From the NCBI RefSeq assembly GCF_003248355.1, contig NZ_QKWY01000001.1:2376001-2440000 (forward strand): a stretch of 64,000 bases of DNA. Reading direction: 5' to 3'. The stretch comes from Streptomyces sp. AC1-42W (GTDB taxonomy: Bacteria > Actinomycetota > Actinomycetes > Streptomycetales > Streptomycetaceae). The notes under the pieces are model-generated. The model searched no databases. It saw only the letters and a list, made by a program, of their open reading frames with translations, and was not told where the DNA came from. A program made the translations under genes and the position numbers. The number at the start of each line of letters is the position of its first letter. Within the stretch, counting starts at the first letter, position 1. Below are positions 57,999 through 64,000 of the stretch, one piece after another.

Positions 57999-58045
57999 GA
58001 CCAGAGGTCACGGGACCAGCCAAAAGGCCGAAAGGCCGAACGGTC

Positions 58046-58939
58046 CTAGACGGCCGCGAGGAGTTCCTCGTACGCCGCACGCAGCCCGTCGGACGCCTCG
58101 CGCCCGGCGGGCTGCAGCGGTTCGCGCACCGGACCCGCCGCCAGCAGCGCCTTCGCGGTCACCGTGCCCGGCAGCCCGGACTCCATCATCAGCGCGGTCA
58201 GCGCCGCCAGCCGCCCGTTCAGCCGGGCCGCCCCCGCGGTGTCCCCGGCGTCGAAGGCGTCCAGCACCGCCCGCAGCCGCCCCGGCACCACATTGGCGAC
58301 CGTGCTGACATAGCCCGCCCCGCCCAGCGCGTACAGCGGCAGGTTCAGCTCCTCGCAGCCGGAGTAGTAGGCGAGCCCGCCCGCCGCGATCACCCGGGTC
58401 GCCGCCAGCAGATCGCGCGAACAGTCCTTCACCGCCACGATGCGCGGGTGCTCCGCCAGCCGAAGCAGTGTCTCCGGCTCGATCCGGGTGCCGGTGCGGC
58501 CGGGGATGTCGTACAGCATCAGCGGCAGCCCCGCCGCGTCGGCGACCCGGCGGAAGTGCGCCTCCACCGCCGCCTGCGGGGGCCGGCTGTAGTACGGCGT
58601 CACCACCAGCAGCCCGTCCGCGCCCGCCTGTTCGGCCCGGCGGGCCAGCTCCAGGGTGTGCAGGGTGTCCGAGGTGCCGACGCCCGCCACCAGCGGCACG
58701 TCCGGGCCGACCGCCTCCCGGACCGCGCGCAGCAGGTCCGTCTTCTCCGCGTCGGAGGTGGTCGGGGACTCGCCGGTCGTGCCGCTGAGCACCAGCCCGT
58801 CGCAGCCGCCCGCGACCAGGGCGGCGGCATGCGCGGCCGCCGCCTCCCGGTCCAGGGCGCCACCGGTGGTGAACGGGGTGATCATGGCGCAGAGGGCGCG
58901 GCCGAAGGGGCGCGGGCGCAAGGGTGCGGAAGGCGTCAT
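58046..58939 (-). CDS. dapA: 4-Hydroxy-tetrahydrodipicolinate synthase
   Basis: 297 residues from ATG 58939. GTTGESPTTSDAEK, the tyrosine pair in VVTPYYSRPPQ, YDIPGRTG and the Schiff-base lysine in IVAVKDCSRD are all present. It condenses pyruvate with aspartate semialdehyde. Streptomyces may carry other copies, so this could be a second DapA or a related aldolase; the conserved arginine of true DapA (in PGRTG) supports DapA. Confidence 0.9.
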   Translation of the reverse strand: MTPSAPLRPRPFGRALCAMITPFTTGGALDREAAAAHAAALVAGGCDGLVLSGTTGESPTTSDAEKTDLLRAVREAVGPDVPLVAGVGTSDTLHTLELARRAEQAGADGLLVVTPYYSRPPQAAVEAHFRRVADAAGLPLMLYDIPGRTGTRIEPETLLRLAEHPRIVAVKDCSRDLLAATRVIAAGGLAYYSGCEELNLPLYALGGAGYVSTVANVVPGRLRAVLDAFDAGDTAGAARLNGRLAALTALMMESGLPGTVTAKALLAAGPVREPLQPAGREASDGLRAAYEELLAAV

Positions 58940-59223
58940 ACCGGCAGTCTCGGACGCCGAACGGTGAAGGTCCACTTAGATTTGCTGCCATCGACCGTGT
59001 AGCGATGCTCAAGGGTTTCCGGGGTCCGGGACCCTCGGGCCGGGGTACCGGGGGCCTTGCCCGCATTCCGGTCGGCACGCGGCGAAATGCGTCTAGGCTT
59101 AGGGCGTGTTCCGGATGCCCCGTCCGCCGCGCCGCAGGCGCCGGGCGGACGGCAAGGCCCCGCGTCACACGTCCTGAGCCGCCCGGCGGCCCCCCACCCC
59201 GTACGTTCCGAGGAGACCCCTTG

Positions 59224-60723
59224 ATGTCCGCAGAGCGCCCGACCCTGCCGCCGGCCCGGCTGCACACCGAGGCCGAGCTGGCACGGGACGCGCTTGCCGC
59301 GCCGCTGCTCGCCCGCGCCGCACGGCTCGCCCGCTGGGCCGGCCCGGACACCAGGGTCGGGGCCGGCGGCGAACTGGCCGAGGCCCAGCTTCCCGCCGCC
59401 GCCGCACACCTGGGCCTCACCCCCGACGAGGACGGCGCGGCGGAGGCCAGCGAGGCGTGGCGGCTCGCCGTCGACACCGGACTCGTCGACATCGAGGACC
59501 CCGCCACCGACCCCGGCGACCCGGACGACGGCCTCGACGAGGACGACGAGGAGACCGGCGACGACGCGTCCGGCACCGTCACGGCCGGCGAGAACCTCGT
59601 GCTGCTGACCGGCGGTTCACCCGCGGACGTGCTGGCGATCTGGCTGGACGGCCTGGAGGCCGCGTACGCCGACGCCACCGCGCCCGTCTTCGACGACTTC
59701 GCGGACCTCGTCGGCGAGGACGGCTCCATCGACTTCGACGCGCTCGACTGGGACCCGGAGGCCGAGGCGGAGTTCCTGGACGGGGTCCTGGGCAACCTCT
59801 ACCTGCTCACCGTGGGCGAGGGGGCGGACGGGGCGCCCGTGCCGCTGCCCGCGCTCGCCGCGTCGATGATCGTCCCCGACGACATGGGCGAGCCCACCGA
59901 CGACGTCCTGGAGCAGGTCTCGGACGCGATGATGCGCCTGGACGACCAGTTCCGGGTGCTCGAACCCATCGGCATCGTGGAGTACCACCCGGTGGACGAG
60001 GCGCTGCTCGTGGAGGAGGGCGAGGAGACCGTGTCCGCCGCCGACGAGGAGGACGTCACCCGCTACGGCATGGTCCGGCTGACCCCGCTCGGCCTGTACG
60101 GCATCCGCGCCCGGATGCTGGAGGCCGGCGTGGACGCCCCGGCCGTCGGCGACCTGGTGGACAAGGGCGCCGACGCGCTCCTCGGCGGCATCGCCCACTA
60201 CCCCGAGGCCGCCGCCCGCGCCGAGATCGAGGGCTGGCTCGAACGCCGGGGCACGGACGGCGCCGCCGCCGAACTCCTGGACGCCGCACGGGGCACCGAC
60301 CCGCCGGCCCCGCTGCGCCGGCTCCACTGCCAGCAGGCGCTCGCCCTGGTCGGCGCCGAGGCCGAACCCGCCGTGCGCGACGTCCTGGGCGACCCGGAGC
60401 TGGGCGGCCTGGCCCGTGTCTGGCTGGCCGAACGGGGCGCGCAGGACGTCCCCGCCCCCTCCGAGACGATGATCTTCTGGCTCGCCGTCGACACGATCGC
60501 CGCCCAGCTGGAGGCCGACGGCGACCTCGACGAACTCCAGGCCCTGGTCGAGGGCCTGTCCGGGCAGCACAGCGGCTTCTTCGAGGAGGCCTGGCGGGTG
60601 GACCACCCGGCGACCGCGGAGGTCCTGGAGGCGATGGGGCGGCTGCACAGCGACAAGAAGCAGGCCAAGGACGCCCGCAAGGCCGCCTTCAAGGCCCGCT
60701 CGCGCGCCGGTGCCACCGACTGA
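59224..60723 (+). CDS. Acidic hypothetical protein
   Basis: 499 residues from ATG 59224. It is strongly acidic, with an Asp/Glu stretch at about 97-118 (DPDDGLDEDDEETGDDA), helical N- and C-terminal parts and a beta-rich middle (EPIGIVEYHPVDEALLVEEG, RYGMVRLTPLGLYGIRARML). A winged-helix-like turn is possible in the latter. The tail is lysine-rich (DKKQAKDARKAAFKARS). No signal peptide or enzyme motif. I recognise it as a conserved Streptomyces protein without function. A -10-like TAGGCT lies at 59094-59099. Confidence 0.8.
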   Translation: MSAERPTLPPARLHTEAELARDALAAPLLARAARLARWAGPDTRVGAGGELAEAQLPAAAAHLGLTPDEDGAAEASEAWRLAVDTGLVDIEDPATDPGDPDDGLDEDDEETGDDASGTVTAGENLVLLTGGSPADVLAIWLDGLEAAYADATAPVFDDFADLVGEDGSIDFDALDWDPEAEAEFLDGVLGNLYLLTVGEGADGAPVPLPALAASMIVPDDMGEPTDDVLEQVSDAMMRLDDQFRVLEPIGIVEYHPVDEALLVEEGEETVSAADEEDVTRYGMVRLTPLGLYGIRARMLEAGVDAPAVGDLVDKGADALLGGIAHYPEAAARAEIEGWLERRGTDGAAAELLDAARGTDPPAPLRRLHCQQALALVGAEAEPAVRDVLGDPELGGLARVWLAERGAQDVPAPSETMIFWLAVDTIAAQLEADGDLDELQALVEGLSGQHSGFFEEAWRVDHPATAEVLEAMGRLHSDKKQAKDARKAAFKARSRAGATD

Positions 60724-60746
60724 GCAGGCGTAACGCGGCAGGGTGA

Positions 60747-60779
60747 CGGGCGGGCGGCCGGGTGCGGGCCGCCCGCCCG
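60747..60779 (+). terminator. Terminator after the acidic protein gene
   Basis: CGGGCGGGCGGCC (60747-60759) pairs perfectly with GGCCGCCCGCCCG (60767-60779), 13 bp with a 7-base loop. Confidence 0.8.
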
Positions 60780-60896
60780 ACGTCGATGTTCACCGAAAGG
60801 TGCGCCCCGAAGACGTCACCGGTTCAACTGATGTTGGGGAACGGGCGGAACGGTGAGCCCGTCAACAACACACCCCCGCTGCACCAGGAGTACGTG

Positions 60897-62405
60897 ATGG
60901 CCTTCACGCGCAGGGAATTCACCACACAGTCCGCCCTCACCGGCGCCGGCATCGCCCTCACCGGAACCGTCGCCGCGCTGGCCACCGCGCCCGGCGCCCT
61001 CGCCGCCGGGGGACCCAAGCACGGAAACGGCCACGGCCACGGTCACGACGGACACGGACACGGCCACGGGGGCCACGGCCACGGACACGGCCACGGACAC
61101 GGCCACCACCGCGAACCCGGCTACGGACCGCTGCGCCCCGACCCCAAGGGCATACTCGCGCTGCCCGCCGGGTTCTCGTACCGGATCATCACGCACTGCG
61201 GCGTCACCAAGCTGGAGACCGGCGAGTACACGCCCTCCAACCACGACGGCACGGCCGCCTTCGAGGGCCCGCGCGGAGTGACGCTGCTGGTCAACAATCA
61301 CGAGCTGAGCGGCACGCGGGCCGGCTGGGAGCACCCGGTGCCCCTCACCGAGGGCCTCGTCTACGACCCGGTCGCGGCCGGCGGCTGCACCGTCGTCGAG
61401 ACCCGCCGCGACGGCCGCACCGCCGAGTGGGTCGGCATCGCCGGCACCTCCACCAACTGCGCGGGCGGCTCCACCCCGTGGGGCACCTGGCTCACCTGCG
61501 AGGAGACCGAGGACAAGGCCGGCAAGAAGGGCCTGCTCAAGGACCACGGCTACGTCTTCGAGGTGGACCCGTACGACAAGCGCGCCAACCGCTCGCCGCG
61601 CCCGATCAAGGCGTTCGGCCGGTACGCGCACGAGGCGGTCGTCATCGACCCCAAGCAGGGCCACGCCTACCTGACCGAGGACGCCTCCGGCCCCAACGGC
61701 CTGCTCTACCGCTGGGTTCCGCCGCACGGCTTCCGGCACGGCCGCGGCAAGCTGCGCACCCTCGCCGACGACGCCGGGGTCCTCCAGGCATTCAAGTGCT
61801 TCGACCGGCACGGCAAGTTCGTCGACGACCTCTCGCGCGCCACCAAGACCGGCACGGTCTACGGCGTGGACTGGGTGGACGTCCCGGACCGCGACGCCCG
61901 GTCGGTCTCGGTGCGCAAGCAGTTCGCGGACGGTGCCGTCACCCGCGCCCGCAAGCTGGAGGGCATGTGGTGGGCGGACGGCGGCGCGTACGTCGTCTCC
62001 TCCTTCGCCCGCGGTGAGAGCCCCGAGCAGCACGACGGCCAGGTCTGGTTCTACGACCCGAAGCGCCGCACGCTGACCCTGAAGGTGCTTCTCGGCGTCA
62101 ACCCCGACCCGTCGAAGGACGGCGCGTTCGACGGCCCGGACAACATCACCGTCTCGCCGTACGGCGGCCTGGTCATCGCCGAGGACGGCGACGGCGTCCA
62201 GCACCTCTTCGGGGCGACCGAGAGCGGCCGCACCTACCCGATCGCGCGCAACGACCTGAACATCGGCAGCGAGGAGGAGCCGGAGTTCAGCGAGTTCACC
62301 GGGGTCACCTTCTCGCCGGACGGCCGGACGCTGTTCGCCAACATCCAGACGCCGGGAATCATGGTGGCGATCACCGGTCCGTGGAAGCGCCAGCCCAAGC
62401 GTTGA
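60897..62405 (+). CDS. Tat-exported PhoX-like (DUF839) phosphatase-family protein
   Basis: 502 residues from ATG 60897 (CCAGGAG upstream). A Tat signal (FTRREFTTQSALTGAG, then a hydrophobic stretch) leads to a linker with about 17 His residues alternating with Gly (coding 61018-61113). The beta-propeller has the PhoX/DUF839 features STPWGTWLTCEETED, FGRYAHEAVV and VIAEDGDGVQHLFG. PhoX phosphatases need iron and calcium; the His-rich linker may bind metals. Enzymatic activity is assumed from the family. GTTCA repeats upstream could be PhoP boxes. Confidence 0.85.
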   Translation: MAFTRREFTTQSALTGAGIALTGTVAALATAPGALAAGGPKHGNGHGHGHDGHGHGHGGHGHGHGHGHGHHREPGYGPLRPDPKGILALPAGFSYRIITHCGVTKLETGEYTPSNHDGTAAFEGPRGVTLLVNNHELSGTRAGWEHPVPLTEGLVYDPVAAGGCTVVETRRDGRTAEWVGIAGTSTNCAGGSTPWGTWLTCEETEDKAGKKGLLKDHGYVFEVDPYDKRANRSPRPIKAFGRYAHEAVVIDPKQGHAYLTEDASGPNGLLYRWVPPHGFRHGRGKLRTLADDAGVLQAFKCFDRHGKFVDDLSRATKTGTVYGVDWVDVPDRDARSVSVRKQFADGAVTRARKLEGMWWADGGAYVVSSFARGESPEQHDGQVWFYDPKRRTLTLKVLLGVNPDPSKDGAFDGPDNITVSPYGGLVIAEDGDGVQHLFGATESGRTYPIARNDLNIGSEEEPEFSEFTGVTFSPDGRTLFANIQTPGIMVAITGPWKRQPKR

Positions 62406-62451
62406 CGGCAGGGCATGGCGCCGGGAGCCCGCGAGGCGCATACTCGAAGCA

Positions 62452-62682
62452 ATGAAACAGTCAGCCGGCTCCCGGCGCCACCTGCCGTCCAGTCCCTTCA
62501 ACCGCCCGGCCCAGGCGGCCCCACCGGTCGAGTCATTCGCCCTGGGCGACCGGGTATCGCACGACCAGTTCGGCCTCGGCCGCGTCCTCGCCGTCGAAGG
62601 CGACAACGACGCGGTGATCATCGACTTCGCGGGCCGTCAGGGGAGAATCCTGAGCCCGTACTCGAAGCTGACGAAGCTCTGA
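62452..62682 (+). CDS. 76-aa protein like the UvrD/PcrA C-terminal Tudor domain
   Basis: 76 residues from ATG 62452. After a basic, proline-rich N-terminus, GDRVSHDQFGLGRVLAVEGD, then VIIDFAGRQGRIL and SPYSKLTKL closely follow the C-terminal Tudor-like RNA-polymerase-binding region of UvrD/PcrA helicases as I remember it. No helicase gene is adjacent. It could bind RNA polymerase on its own. Ended by a hairpin terminator. Confidence 0.7.
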   Translation: MKQSAGSRRHLPSSPFNRPAQAAPPVESFALGDRVSHDQFGLGRVLAVEGDNDAVIIDFAGRQGRILSPYSKLTKL

Positions 62683-62693
62683 GGCGCTCGTCC

Positions 62694-62721
62694 GGGCCGC
62701 CCGCCTCCACACGGGCGGCCC
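62694..62721. terminator. Convergent hairpin before the terD gene
   Basis: GGGCCGCCCG (62694-62703) pairs perfectly with CGGGCGGCCC (62712-62721), 10 bp with an 8-base loop, between convergent genes. Confidence 0.75.
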
Positions 62722-62734
62722 TTCGGTATGCCCG

Positions 62735-63952
62735 CTAGAGGGCCTGGGCGGCGGGCTTGACCATGCCGCGCACGGTCCGCGACTTCACGAAGTCACCCAT
62801 GGCGGTCATCTCCCACTCGCCCGAGAACTGCTTGATCAGCTTGGCCATCATCACGCCGGTCTGCGGCTCGGCCCCGGTCAGGTCGAAGCGGACCAGCTCC
62901 TCGTCGGTGGCCGCGTCCACCAGCCGGCAGTACGCCTTGGCCACCTCGGTGAACTTCTGCCCGGTGAACGAGTTGACCGTGAAGACCAGGCCCGTCGCCT
63001 CCGCGGGGATCTGGCCCAGATCGACGACGATCACCTCGTCGTCGCCCTCGCCCTCGCCGGTGAGGTTGTCCCCGGAGTGCTTGATCGCGCCGTTGAGGAT
63101 CGACAGCTTGCCGAAGTAGCAGCTGTCCAGATGGTTGCGCTGCGGGCCGTACGCGATGACCGACGCGTCCAGGTCGATGTCCTTGCCCCGGTAGGCGGGC
63201 TCCCAGCCCAGCCCCATCTTGACCCGCGAGAGCAGCGGCCGGCCGGCCTTGACCAGCGACACGGTCTCGTTCTTCCGCAGGCTGACCCGGCCCTTGTCCA
63301 GATTGATCCGGCCCGGAGCGGGCGGCGCCGCAGGCGCGGGGGGAGCGGCCGGGGGCGCGGCCGGCGGGGGCGGGGCGAGGCGCGGGTCCATTGGCGCGGC
63401 GACGGGAGCCGGGGGCGTGGGGGCGGTGACCGGAGCCGGGGCGGCCGGGGCCTCGTCGACCGTCACACCGAAGTCCGTGGCGATGCCCGCCAGCCCGTTC
63501 GCATAGCCCTGGCCGACCGCGCGGACCTTCCACGCCCCGGCGCGCCGGTAGACCTCCATGACCACGAGGGCGGTCTCGGCGCCCAGCCGGGGCGGGGTGA
63601 AGGAGGCCAGCACGCTGCCGTCGTCCGCGTTGCGCACGGTGGCGGTCGGCTCGACGCCCTGGAACGTCTGACCGGCGCCGTCCGGGCTCGCCGTGACGAC
63701 GATCTTCTCGATGCCGGCCGGAACGGCGGCGGTGTCCACCACGACGGCGTCCGGCGCGCTGCCGTTGCCGGAGCGGTAGGTGACGCCGGGGCCCGAGGGC
63801 TGGTTGTAGAAGATGAAGTCGTCGTCGGAGCGCACCTTGCCCCCGGCGGTGAGCAGCAGGCCCGACACGTCGAGCCGCACGGGCGCGGCGACGTCCACCG
63901 ACACGCGGACGGCGGTGAGCGGAAGATTCGAGCCAGGTGTCATAGCGGTCAT
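62735..63952 (-). CDS. Double-domain TerD-family stress protein
   Basis: 405 residues from ATG 63952 (M4 at 63943 is equally possible; neither has a clear ribosome site). Two TerD units are joined by a long Pro/Ala linker (about 168-222): unit 1 with SGLLLTAGGKVRSDDDFIFY and unit 2 with VKMGLGWEPAYRGKDIDLDA, DDEVIVVDL and NSFTGQKF. The acidic DDD and EGEGDD loops are the calcium-binding sites of TerD proteins. The family is linked to tellurite resistance and stress; the precise role is unknown. Confidence 0.9.
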   Translation of the reverse strand: MTAMTPGSNLPLTAVRVSVDVAAPVRLDVSGLLLTAGGKVRSDDDFIFYNQPSGPGVTYRSGNGSAPDAVVVDTAAVPAGIEKIVVTASPDGAGQTFQGVEPTATVRNADDGSVLASFTPPRLGAETALVVMEVYRRAGAWKVRAVGQGYANGLAGIATDFGVTVDEAPAAPAPVTAPTPPAPVAAPMDPRLAPPPPAAPPAAPPAPAAPPAPGRINLDKGRVSLRKNETVSLVKAGRPLLSRVKMGLGWEPAYRGKDIDLDASVIAYGPQRNHLDSCYFGKLSILNGAIKHSGDNLTGEGEGDDEVIVVDLGQIPAEATGLVFTVNSFTGQKFTEVAKAYCRLVDAATDEELVRFDLTGAEPQTGVMMAKLIKQFSGEWEMTAMGDFVKSRTVRGMVKPAAQAL

Positions 63953-64000
63953 GTCCGGGAGAACGAACGACCCGGCTTTGCCGTTCCCTTACCTTTCGGC

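Noticed and set aside
58026..58037. GGCC-GAAA-GGCC hairpin between dapD and dapA as a terminator
   Set aside because: Only four base pairs with no T-run; too weak to support.

Overview
The window is high-GC actinobacterial DNA with strong G/C bias at third codon positions. It carries a WhiA sporulation operon, Tat and lipoprotein exports, an actinobacterial DapD and a RapZ/YvcK/WhiA cluster, so it is almost certainly a Streptomyces chromosome (seen plus known gene order). No tRNA, rRNA or CRISPR array was found.

Region 1 (1 to about 14.1 kb) is an accessory island that looks like an actinomycete integrative and conjugative element (AICE). It holds a proline/glycine-rich membrane protein, a small TraB-like protein, an FtsK/SpoIIIE-type DNA translocase (Tra) with a C-terminal winged helix, a 48-aa cysteine-rich protein, a Spd-like membrane protein, a stand-alone RapZ C-terminal domain, a 58-aa protein, an HELAH zincin, two proteins of unknown or DNA-binding type, a ribbon-helix-helix protein, an Xis-like protein and a complete tyrosine integrase. 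After the integrase (11.6-14.1 kb) come a DUF3223 gene with foreign codon use, a tandem-HTH protein, an antirepressor and another HTH protein, which look like a phage-derived regulatory patch. No replication initiator is visible; it may lie left of the window.

Region 2 (14.1-22.1 kb) returns to chromosomal genes: an MBL-fold hydrolase, a maleylpyruvate-isomerase-family protein, uvrA, a Tat/lipoprotein Rieske protein, an XRE regulator, and a divergent secreted papain-like protease with a membrane-anchored partner. Region 3 (22.1-27.2 kb) is the operon uvrC-rapZ-yvcK-whiA with start/stop overlaps. Region 4 (27.4-33.3 kb) carries lower glycolysis (gap, pgk, tpiA), secG, an RbpA paralogue, a 144-bp inverted-repeat element and pgi.

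Region 5 (33.4-40.0 kb, minus) is the pentose-phosphate operon tkt-tal-zwf-opcA-pgl, translationally coupled from zwf to pgl. Region 6 (40.4-44.8 kb) has haem O and haem A synthesis (ctaB, ctaA) and an ABC-2 exporter. Region 7 (44.9-51.5 kb) is the SUF iron-sulfur operon sufR-sufB-sufD-Rieske-sufC-sufS-sufU-sufT-like, with a likely SufR autoregulatory operator at the sufR start.

Region 8 (51.5-54.3 kb, minus) is a three-gene cassette (helical WXG100-like protein, helical-bundle alpha/beta hydrolase, lipoprotein) resembling an exported effector with a possible immunity lipoprotein. Region 9 (54.4-64.0 kb) has a VOC protein, a polytopic membrane protein, an SMR-TetR efflux pair, dapD and dapA, an acidic hypothetical protein, a Tat-exported PhoX-like protein with a His-rich linker, a tiny UvrD-tail-like protein and a double TerD protein.
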